From an uncultured Porphyromonas sp. (GTDB lineage: Bacteria; Bacteroidota; Bacteroidia; Bacteroidales; Porphyromonadaceae): a stretch of DNA of 6,884 nt. The notes under the pieces are model-generated. The model had not been told where the DNA came from. It ran no database searches and saw only the letters and a list, made by a program, of their open reading frames with translations. Position numbers and translations under genes: made by a program. This document shows, piece after piece, positions 1 through 5,032 of the stretch (the first letter of the stretch is position 1; every line of letters begins with the position of its first letter). The DNA lies in contig CAMPUN010000060.1 of assembly GCA_946997275.1 (NCBI GenBank), positions 1 to 6,884 on the forward strand, read 5' to 3'.

Positions 1-614
1 TGCTCTTTCCCTTCGGTTGTAAAGAGCCTTTGCAGCAGAGCTAGGTTAGACTGGTTAGACTGCAGCTCTACGGGCTCCACCACGAGACTAGCGCCACGAG
101 ACTCCATCATCGTGAGTAGCGCTCCAATCCGTGGTGGCAGCACCTCGACCTCTACAGGCATAATCACCTCTATCTGCTGACAGATGGAGGAGTTGCCTAT
201 TCGGGCCAACAGAGCCGTCAGCCGCTCTCCCAGCCCTGGCGAGTCAAAGTACTGCTCGACCTCTGCCAAGGCGTCCAGTCGCTCAGACAGATGAGAGTCC
301 GCCACAGGCCAGCCCGCCATCACCAGCTCATCGCGTAGCGAGAGACAACGCTTTGCCACTCTCAGCCCATCGATCCCAAAGGATGCTGCTAAGATACTCT
401 TGGGATGCTCCGCTAGGTACTGCTTCATCGCATTGTAGTAGCGTGCTATGCGCTCAGGCCTCGTATCTCCCTGATGGTAGATGCCTAGGTGTAGCTCCAG
501 GAGCGTGATGAGCCCCGCAGTGTCTACCACGACTGAGTCCCATAGCAGCTCTTGATGGGCTGACCAGTCAATATATACATGTCCACTGTACTCTGGACTA
601 AAGTAAATCTTCAT
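1..614 (-). CDS. Partial CDS, N-terminal 204 codons; possible AddB/RexB-like PD-(D/E)XK nuclease-family protein
   Basis: The frame is open from the ATG at 614 to the window edge, so the C-terminal part lies outside. The start is firm: an in-frame TAG stands six codons upstream. The protein begins MKIYFSPEYSGHVYI. It has a leucine-rich stretch (TAGLITLLELHLGI, residues 32-45), then a helical segment (ERIARYYNAMKQYLAEHP, 54-71), then LRDELVMAGW (93-102). From memory this arrangement resembles the N-terminal region of Bacteroidales proteins annotated as PD-(D/E)XK nuclease family or AddB-like, which repair double-strand breaks with an AddA-type helicase. The nuclease motif would lie beyond the edge, so function is tentative. 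It is the last visible gene of the leftward cluster, 34 bp after the 233-aa gene. A 9-bp in-frame tandem duplication (44-52 and 53-61) encodes QSNQSN. A second short repeat encoding SR/SL-containing peptides lies at about 79-105. Confidence 0.75.
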   Translation of the reverse strand, partial: MKIYFSPEYSGHVYIDWSAHQELLWDSVVVDTAGLITLLELHLGIYHQGDTRPERIARYYNAMKQYLAEHPKSILAASFGIDGLRVAKRCLSLRDELVMAGWPVADSHLSERLDALAEVEQYFDSPGLGERLTALLARIGNSSICQQIEVIMPVEVEVLPPRIGALLTMMESRGASLVVEPVELQSNQSNLALLQRLFTTEGKE

Positions 615-648
615 ATCTCGTATCTCAAACTATTAGACTTCTCTGATA

Positions 649-1350
649 TCACTGCCTTAGGAAGAGGTCGTAGTGCGTCCCATATAGCTGCGCCCGACAT
701 ATACGGTGTGAGCGAAGCATCAGTTTGGTATCCATACTCTTCTTGACCAAGTAATCGTAGTGCTGAGCATACAGCTCGTGTAGCCGACAGCGGGTATCGA
801 TAAAGTCGTTGAACGCTCGAACCGACTCAGCAAAGTTATCAAAAGGGATAGACAAGCTGTGCCACTCACAAACGTGGCAAAAGCTCTCCAGACTCCTACA
901 GATCACGCGCTCGCCTACTTGTCTATAAAGGCTCCCCTTAGGATTGGGACGTCCCCTTACCGCCTCGCTACCTAGCGTCTGAAAGCAGGTGAGCGTCATA
1001 CTCCTAGGCGAGTCGCCCAGAGGAGCAAGCTCCACTAGGAGAAAACGATCTAGATCGACCCTCTTCCAGATAAAGCCCACATCGTCTGGCCCCACGTTGT
1101 AGATCAGGCAGAGTGTCTCCTCAGTCCTCGTGTGTTGCTCTAGGACTGCGTAAGCGTACTGTTCGCTGCGCAAGAAGGCCGCCAGACAATCACCGCCACT
1201 CGTCGGCTCTTGCGAGCCCGAGGGCTCTACGACAGAGTTCTCTGTCGTGACCAGCGCAAAGGTCCTCACACGGCTCTCAGAGCCTAGGAGGAGCTGCGCT
1301 AAGGCGGTTAACTGATGATCCATTATATCGCTCATCTTATCTCGCACCAT
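649..1350 (-). CDS. Hypothetical protein, 233 aa, cysteine-rich, in SprT/AddB-like cluster
   Basis: I do not recognise this family. The protein has no signal peptide or membrane segment and is probably cytosolic. The N-terminal half (residues 15-130) is mixed alpha/beta, with a short low-complexity Ser/Glu/Gly stretch at 40-53. The C-terminal half (about 165-230) is rich in aromatic, Arg and His residues. Eight cysteines are visible. One cluster, CHVCEWH (158-164), could bind metal or form a structural pair, but a full zinc-finger spacing is not evident. The start at 1350 is only 6 bp after the SprT-like stop, which favours co-transcription and perhaps translational coupling. Met6 and Met10 are alternative starts, and no Shine-Dalgarno site decides between them. 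It lies between a protease-like gene and a possible nuclease gene. A role beside them in DNA metabolism is inference from position only. Confidence 0.85.
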   Translation of the reverse strand: MVRDKMSDIMDHQLTALAQLLLGSESRVRTFALVTTENSVVEPSGSQEPTSGGDCLAAFLRSEQYAYAVLEQHTRTEETLCLIYNVGPDDVGFIWKRVDLDRFLLVELAPLGDSPRSMTLTCFQTLGSEAVRGRPNPKGSLYRQVGERVICRSLESFCHVCEWHSLSIPFDNFAESVRAFNDFIDTRCRLHELYAQHYDYLVKKSMDTKLMLRSHRICRAQLYGTHYDLFLRQ

Positions 1351-1356
1351 AACTGA

Positions 1357-1788
1357 TTAGCGGAGCGTAGTAAAGAAGGCCCCTATCCGTGGCAGTATGG
1401 GCGACCCCTTAGCCACCTTGAGCTTATTTATATCGGTAACCACCGCGATGTTTAGGTCATACTTCTCATTTAGATCATTCATCTTATTGGTAAAGAGTTC
1501 CCCATGCTGCGGTTGACCATTGTGAAAGTAGTTGCGCTCCACATAGTAGTGTATCATCTCATGCACGAGTACGCTCCGCAACTGCCCTTCTGTCCAGTCA
1601 TAGTAGCAAGAGATCAGGATCTTCACATACTTGATCTTACGTCTACTGGGTATCTCAATGAAGCGAAACATACCCAGCTTGGAGTATGACTTCAGTAGGA
1701 AAAAGTCTGGCGTAGGTAGCTCATCATCAAAGTATAGCTTGTTATACTCCTCAAAGCGCTCTGCAAGTATATCTGTCGTTATAATCAT
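1357..1788 (-). CDS. Small SprT/Spartan-like zinc metalloprotease domain protein
   Basis: The 143-aa product carries the zincin signature VHEMIHYY, whose two His and Glu match HExxH (residues 76-80 from this start). A downstream HGELF follows, whose His (residue 95) is the expected third zinc ligand of SprT-like domains. The N-terminal helix ILAERFEEYNKLYFDDELP also fits the family, which typically opens with a helix and a YFxxxLP-like segment. In Spartan/Wss1/SprT proteins this fold cleaves proteins, in Spartan those crosslinked to DNA. This copy is short, ends soon after the third ligand, and has no C-terminal zinc ribbon or DNA-binding extension. I chose Met at 1788 because it falls 4 bp after the paralog A stop and directly precedes the conserved helix. 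An in-frame Met at 1842 would add 18 basic residues and overlap paralog A by 50 nt. Substrate is unknown. Confidence 0.85.
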   Translation of the reverse strand: MIITTDILAERFEEYNKLYFDDELPTPDFFLLKSYSKLGMFRFIEIPSRRKIKYVKILISCYYDWTEGQLRSVLVHEMIHYYVERNYFHNGQPQHGELFTNKMNDLNEKYDLNIAVVTDINKLKVAKGSPILPRIGAFFTTLR

Positions 1789-1792
1789 AGCT

Positions 1793-2914
1793 TTAGTAGT
1801 TATTAGTTGTGTCACTTTCCTCCTTATCCTTGTTCTCGACATAGGCGCATATATCCTGGATGCTTATCATCCTCTCATCACTAAATCGCTCTTTGACATT
1901 GTATTCGAAGCCATACAACTGACTCTTTAGCTGATCGATCTGCTTGTTTAGTGGCTTGAGGGCAAACTGATAGCTACGAGGTGCCAGCTGCTCGCTCCGG
2001 AGCTGCCGCTTCAAGCTCTGCTTCTGTCGTCTCAGCTCCTCGATCTGCGCCTTCACCCGCTGTTCTAGATCCTCATAGTCGGCGTAGATCTGGCGCACCT
2101 CACTGTCATGCAGCCGTAGCACCGCATGCTCATATTTATATCTCCATCTCCGTTCCTCCCTGTAGTGATGCTTTACCCGCTCGGTCAGTTGCTCTATACG
2201 ATGTCGGAAGAAGCGTTCTCTCACATTGGTCGTGAAGTCCTTCTCCCCGCCATCCTCCTCATGTAGGATATCCAGTAGCTCTTGGAGCGTATAGGCCTGG
2301 TAGATCTGCTTAGCTTCGTCGTAGCGCGTGTTGATCTGCATCAGCGACTGCCAGTATTTGGAAAAGCCAGAGAGCTGTATAGGAGCCGACTCACCACTCT
2401 CATAGAGTTGACCACAGCTATTAGACCCCGAGAGCGGACTCCCCGCAATCTGATAGACGAGACTCATACGGCCACTATCAGAGATCACCATAGTGCCTAA
2501 GCAATGACTCCACCACTCTAGATAGATGCCGATAGTCGGATGGTGAAAGCCTGACGTACCCGTATAGGCCAAGCCATTGTGCGCCACGATGGGCGTGAGA
2601 AACATACGACTATCCTGCAGTATGCGCTCTCGATGCGCTAGCAGATAGAAGGCATTGTCGATAAAGAGCTGACGGAGCACCTCCTTCGCTTCAGGCTTCG
2701 GAGCTATCCTCCTCCGCCCCATGCCGAAGTGTCGTCCCGTCGTCTCTAGCGGTAGCTCATCAGCCACCACCTCCTCAGTTTGTTGCATCTCCTCCTCGGG
2801 CTTCGGATAGCACGTCAGGATCGTGCCATCCATCAGTCGGATAGCACCCTCTGGGTGTCTCTCCTCCACAGACTCCTCACGAGATGATGGTTCATAAGAT
2901 TGTTGTACTGTCAT
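1793..2914 (-). CDS. Paralog A: unrecognised 373-aa protein with globular core and C-terminal coiled coil
   Basis: The family is not recognised. Residues 1-80 are acidic and low in complexity, with a conserved patch HPEGAIRLMDGTILTCYPKPEEE (20-42, two overlapping pieces) and a basic GRRRIAPKP (66-74). Residues 80-230 look globular, with features such as FLTPIVAHNGLAYTGTSGFHH and IYLEWWSHCLGTMVISDSGR. Residues about 232-345 are rich in Glu, Arg, Lys, Gln and Leu and predict a long charged helix or coiled coil. There is no signal peptide or membrane segment. Codons 86-347 are identical in DNA to codons 115-376 of paralog B. The tail of 26 residues is different (RMISIQDICAYVENKDKEES and six more). 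The ATG follows an AT-rich leader. The SprT-like gene begins 4 bp after the stop. Partner or substrate unknown; the coiled coil suggests oligomer or scaffold. Confidence 0.9.
   Translation of the reverse strand: MTVQQSYEPSSREESVEERHPEGAIRLMDGTILTCYPKPEEEMQQTEEVVADELPLETTGRHFGMGRRRIAPKPEAKEVLRQLFIDNAFYLLAHRERILQDSRMFLTPIVAHNGLAYTGTSGFHHPTIGIYLEWWSHCLGTMVISDSGRMSLVYQIAGSPLSGSNSCGQLYESGESAPIQLSGFSKYWQSLMQINTRYDEAKQIYQAYTLQELLDILHEEDGGEKDFTTNVRERFFRHRIEQLTERVKHHYREERRWRYKYEHAVLRLHDSEVRQIYADYEDLEQRVKAQIEELRRQKQSLKRQLRSEQLAPRSYQFALKPLNKQIDQLKSQLYGFEYNVKERFSDERMISIQDICAYVENKDKEESDTTNNY
1874..2659. repeat. 786-bp direct repeat, copy 1 (core of paralog A)
   Basis: Reading both copies side by side, every base matches the block at 3169-3954, with an offset of 1295 bp. 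The block spans codons 86-347 of paralog A. On the C-terminal side similarity falls off at once. On the N-terminal side it continues with scattered changes and indels. Third codon positions are identical as well, so protein-level constraint does not explain the match. Confidence 0.95.
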
Positions 2915-2924
2915 AATTTGGTTT

Positions 2925-2963
2925 TTAACTAGTTGTTTTATAGGTTAAACGTCTAATTCGCAT
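2925..2963 (-). CDS. Possible 12-codon leader ORF upstream of paralog A
   Basis: The frame encodes MRIRRLTYKTTS and stops 10 nt before the ATG of paralog A. A purine-rich GGAGG lies 5 nt before its ATG, unusual in this window. The basic peptide has no run of one amino acid that would indicate classical attenuation. An alternative frame gives MVTVGGMDAN. Translation is not proven, and short ORFs arise by chance. Confidence 0.3.
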   Translation of the reverse strand: MRIRRLTYKTTS

Positions 2964-3005
2964 CCATTCCTCCCACCGTGACCATTATGCGGGGCTCGGT
3001 TGGGG

Positions 3006-3019
3006 CGGTCCGTAGACCG
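3006..3019 (-). promoter_or_regulatory. Hairpin with UACG tetraloop in paralog A leader
   Basis: On the minus strand the RNA reads CGGUC-UACG-GACCG, a perfect 5-bp stem closed by C-G around UACG. This is the UNCG class of unusually stable tetraloops. No U-tract follows, so it is not an intrinsic terminator. A leader structure affecting stability or translation is plausible but inferred. Confidence 0.5.
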
Positions 3020-3030
3020 GCTCTTGATGC

Positions 3031-3075
3031 TAATCGATTTTGTATTGCAGTAGGAAAGGCTGATTATGATACTTC
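3031..3075 (-). other. Eroded promoter-side remnant upstream of paralog A
   Basis: The stretch CGAT-TTG-ATTGCAGT resembles 4504-4518 near the B promoter, and a shared 12-mer follows just before paralog B's stop. About 70-90 bp present in B's leader are missing here. The position equivalent to the -7 box reads GAAAGGCT on the plus strand instead of CAAACATA, so neither promoter box survives. Paralog A may depend on read-through from B. Confidence 0.5.
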
Positions 3076-4296
3076 TTAGAGTTCCCATTTTACATACACC
3101 TCCCGATCAATATTCCTTGCCTGTCCATTGTTCTGGACATAGAAGCGTATATTATACAGGTTTATCCCCTCATCACTAAATCGCTCTTTGACATTGTATT
3201 CGAAGCCATACAACTGACTCTTTAGCTGATCGATCTGCTTGTTTAGTGGCTTGAGGGCAAACTGATAGCTACGAGGTGCCAGCTGCTCGCTCCGGAGCTG
3301 CCGCTTCAAGCTCTGCTTCTGTCGTCTCAGCTCCTCGATCTGCGCCTTCACCCGCTGTTCTAGATCCTCATAGTCGGCGTAGATCTGGCGCACCTCACTG
3401 TCATGCAGCCGTAGCACCGCATGCTCATATTTATATCTCCATCTCCGTTCCTCCCTGTAGTGATGCTTTACCCGCTCGGTCAGTTGCTCTATACGATGTC
3501 GGAAGAAGCGTTCTCTCACATTGGTCGTGAAGTCCTTCTCCCCGCCATCCTCCTCATGTAGGATATCCAGTAGCTCTTGGAGCGTATAGGCCTGGTAGAT
3601 CTGCTTAGCTTCGTCGTAGCGCGTGTTGATCTGCATCAGCGACTGCCAGTATTTGGAAAAGCCAGAGAGCTGTATAGGAGCCGACTCACCACTCTCATAG
3701 AGTTGACCACAGCTATTAGACCCCGAGAGCGGACTCCCCGCAATCTGATAGACGAGACTCATACGGCCACTATCAGAGATCACCATAGTGCCTAAGCAAT
3801 GACTCCACCACTCTAGATAGATGCCGATAGTCGGATGGTGAAAGCCTGACGTACCCGTATAGGCCAAGCCATTGTGCGCCACGATGGGCGTGAGAAACAT
3901 ACGACTATCCTGCAGTATGCGCTCTCGATGCGCTAGCAGATAGAAGGCATTGTCCTTAAAGAGCTGACGAAGCTCCTCTTGCTCTTCCTGCACCACAGGC
4001 TTCGGAGCTATCCTCCTCCGCCCTATGCCGAAGTATTCCCCCGTCCTGTCTAGCTGTAGCTCATCAGCCACCACCTCCTGTGGCATCTCCTCCTCGGGCT
4101 TCGGATAGCACGTCAGGATCGTGCCATCCATCAGACGAATAGCCCCCTCTGGATGCGTGTTCTCCTCAAATTCGTCAGTAGCAGATGGCACCCTTGTCTC
4201 ATTTTGTGGCTCAGATGTAGGCGTAGCAATAGCGTGAGAAGCTACCTCTGGCGACTCCTCACGAGATGATGGTTCATAAGATTGTTGTGCTGTCAT
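3076..4296 (-). CDS. Paralog B: unrecognised 406-aa protein, tandem duplicate of paralog A
   Basis: This is the first gene of the leftward cluster. Layout is as in paralog A: acidic variable N-terminus (1-110), globular core (about 110-260), charged coiled coil (about 262-374), then a unique tail. It shares MT-QQSYEPSSREES with A. It then carries 32 residues rich in Pro, Ser, Thr and Glu where A has four. Two smaller indels follow before the identical core (D115 to E376). The 30-residue tail GINLYNIRFYVQNNG... is only distantly similar to A's, keeping the pattern I-x-[IL]-x-[DN]-I-x-x-YV-x-N. A promoter with both Bacteroidota boxes lies about 220 bp upstream, and a long leader with hairpin and small upstream ORF intervenes. 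The stop is followed by 161 bp before paralog A, most of it A's leader. No function can be assigned. Confidence 0.9.
   Translation of the reverse strand: MTAQQSYEPSSREESPEVASHAIATPTSEPQNETRVPSATDEFEENTHPEGAIRLMDGTILTCYPKPEEEMPQEVVADELQLDRTGEYFGIGRRRIAPKPVVQEEQEELRQLFKDNAFYLLAHRERILQDSRMFLTPIVAHNGLAYTGTSGFHHPTIGIYLEWWSHCLGTMVISDSGRMSLVYQIAGSPLSGSNSCGQLYESGESAPIQLSGFSKYWQSLMQINTRYDEAKQIYQAYTLQELLDILHEEDGGEKDFTTNVRERFFRHRIEQLTERVKHHYREERRWRYKYEHAVLRLHDSEVRQIYADYEDLEQRVKAQIEELRRQKQSLKRQLRSEQLAPRSYQFALKPLNKQIDQLKSQLYGFEYNVKERFSDEGINLYNIRFYVQNNGQARNIDREVYVKWEL
3169..3954. repeat. 786-bp direct repeat, copy 2 (core of paralog B)
   Basis: This is the partner of the block at 1874-2659 and covers codons 115-376 of paralog B. 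Both copies lie in the same orientation, so homologous recombination between them would delete 1295 bp and leave one chimeric gene with B's promoter and N-terminus and A's C-terminal tail. Confidence 0.95.
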
Positions 4297-4306
4297 AATT
4301 TGGTTT

Positions 4307-4345
4307 TTAACTAGTTGGTTTATAGGTCAAACGTCTAATTCGCAT
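4307..4345 (-). CDS. Possible 12-codon leader ORF upstream of paralog B
   Basis: The frame encodes MRIRRLTYKPTS and ends 10 nt before the ATG of paralog B. Compared with the A copy, it has one synonymous change (Leu TTA/TTG) and one Thr-to-Pro change. The purine-rich site before it is weaker here (GGGAAGA). Start, stop and length are kept in both copies. Confidence 0.3.
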   Translation of the reverse strand: MRIRRLTYKPTS

Positions 4346-4387
4346 CTATTCTTCCCACCGTGACCATTATGCGGGGCTCGGTTGGGG

Positions 4388-4401
4388 CGGTCCGTAGACC
4401 G
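4388..4401 (-). promoter_or_regulatory. Hairpin with UACG tetraloop in paralog B leader
   Basis: The same 14-nt hairpin is present as in paralog A's leader. The substitutions between the two leaders fall outside its stem and loop. It sits about 92 nt upstream of paralog B's start codon. Confidence 0.5.
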
Positions 4402-4520
4402 ACTCTTAATGCTTATACATCGCAACTCAGCTATTGATGGACTCAAGCACGACCACAAGTTAGTAGCTATACGGCTATCAACTAATCGTGAATCGACCTC
4501 TCCGATCTTGAATTGCAGTG

Positions 4521-4551
4521 CAAACATACGTATATTTTTCGAGATATGCAA
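4521..4551 (-). promoter_or_regulatory. Bacteroidota-type promoter for paralog B and probably the whole leftward operon
   Basis: On the minus strand TATGTTTG (4528 to 4521) matches the -7 box TAnnTTTG exactly. A TTG (4551 to 4549) lies 20 nt upstream of it as the -33 box, in AT-rich sequence. The same spacing is seen at the receptor promoter at 5976-6006. Transcription would begin near 4514, giving a leader of about 218 nt. Confidence 0.6.
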
Positions 4552-4649
4552 GCCTTTCGTGTTAAACGCTGTTACAAACGAACTGAAATATATGAACTGT
4601 CCGATACTTCTTAGGGCTAAAATATGATACGCTAAGCGGATGTATCTAG

Positions 4650-4815
4650 GCTCATCCGAGGAATTGCAAAATCCCAACGGAGCTATTTCTCATCCTTCAC
4701 CGAGGAACGAGAAAATCCCTCGGACTTGTGATTTCATTCTTCCGAACTTTCATCTCATTCTTCCGAAGTTTTATTTCGCCCCTCCGTGGAGAAAACTCAT
4801 TTTCCACCGAGCAAT
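4650..4815. repeat. Degenerate tandem array, period about 21 bp
   Basis: CCGA or close variants recur at 4656, 4677 (ACGG), 4700, 4721 (CGGA), 4742, 4763, 4784 (CCGT) and about 4805-4807, nearly all spaced by 21 bp. The clearest units share TTCCGAA followed by an AT-rich stretch and CATTC. Units in which the motif reads CGGAG or CCGAGG give it a partly palindromic character. There is no unique spacer sequence, so it is not a CRISPR array. Similar short tandem repeats occur in Porphyromonas miniature elements, but I cannot confirm membership. Confidence 0.6.
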
Positions 4816-4953
4816 TTGGATATTTCTCGCTAGATATTCCCCACGCCTCAGCCCCCCTCAAGCATTATCCGTAGACTACCACAACTTTACGCTCACCTCC
4901 CGCCAGCAGTCCAAACAACCTGACAGCCTCCGCTCGGCAACCATATTTTTCAA

Positions 4954-4961
4954 TACCTTTG
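4954..4961 (+). promoter_or_regulatory. Candidate -7 box for the 301-aa gene
   Basis: TACCTTTG matches the Bacteroidota -7 consensus exactly and lies about 72 bp before the ATG. No good TTG is seen at the expected -33 distance, so this is weaker than the other two promoters. Confidence 0.35.
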
Positions 4962-5032
4962 AGGCGTAAACAGATTGTTGGCGCCGTCCACAATCCACAA
5001 CTCACTAAGTAACACAGCAAAGATCAAAGCGT

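Larger units (their letters stand above)
2915..3030 (-). repeat. Duplicated leader of paralog A
   Basis: The 116 bp directly upstream of paralog A match 4297-4412 upstream of paralog B without indels and with about 6 substitutions. The segment contains a 12-codon ORF, a run of GC-rich bases and a hairpin. Beyond 3030 the similarity becomes patchy. A stretch at about 3034-3056 resembles 4504-4525, and a 12-bp identity at 3068-3079 matches 4603-4614. The duplicated unit therefore once extended further and was shortened here. Confidence 0.85.
4297..4412 (-). repeat. Duplicated leader of paralog B
   Basis: This is the counterpart of 2915-3030. It lies inside the predicted 5' untranslated region, because the candidate promoter is further upstream at 4521-4551. 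The predicted leader is about 215-220 nt, long for a simple ribosome-loading region. Its conservation in both copies suggests a function in RNA or translation, though recent common origin could also account for it. Confidence 0.8.
4413..5032. other. Divergent intergenic region
   Basis: This stretch lies between the leftward operon and the rightward 301-aa gene. It holds the upstream part of the paralog B leader and its promoter, a degenerate array with a 21-bp period (about 4650-4815), and a -7 box for the next gene near 4954. From about 4830 to 4950 I see only AT- and C-rich sequence without recognisable features. Open frames that cross it on either strand have repeat-driven or atypical composition and are not called as genes. 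Confidence 0.7.

Noticed and set aside
1504..1930. Overlapping plus-strand frames antisense to the SprT-like gene and the end of paralog A
   Set aside because: The minus strand carries the zinc-protease motif in this region, so these are shadows. The hydrophobic stretch in one of them is a by-product of that coding.
1981..2235. Plus-strand open frame (84 codons) with an identical copy at 3276-3530
   Set aside because: It lies antisense within the coiled-coil coding part of paralogs A and B, and is repeated only because the core is duplicated. Its Ala/Ser/Pro-rich composition is typical of a reverse-strand shadow.
2282..2500. Plus-strand open frame (72 codons) with an identical copy at 3577-3795
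   Set aside because: Antisense to the conserved core of the paralogs, with no start signal or family resemblance.
3006..3019. Intrinsic terminator between paralogs B and A
   Set aside because: The hairpin is followed by a C-rich run rather than a U-tract, and an identical one sits in the B leader downstream of its promoter.
1793..4296. Insertion sequence or transposon as cause of the duplication
   Set aside because: No transposase, terminal inverted repeats or clear target-site duplication are visible. The leader plus gene unit fits an ordinary tandem duplication.
4327..4677. Minus-strand 116-codon frame upstream of paralog B
   Set aside because: It runs through the conserved leader, the B promoter and part of the 21-bp array, and its composition is unlike the real genes nearby.
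4650..4815. CRISPR array
   Set aside because: The units adjoin each other without unique spacers, are strongly degenerate, and no cas gene is present.
4640..4969. Plus-strand 109-codon frame over the 21-bp array, and another at 4382-4627
   Set aside because: A 21-bp period keeps a frame open and yields a 7-residue pseudo-repeat (ILPNFHL/ILPKFYF). There is no family resemblance.
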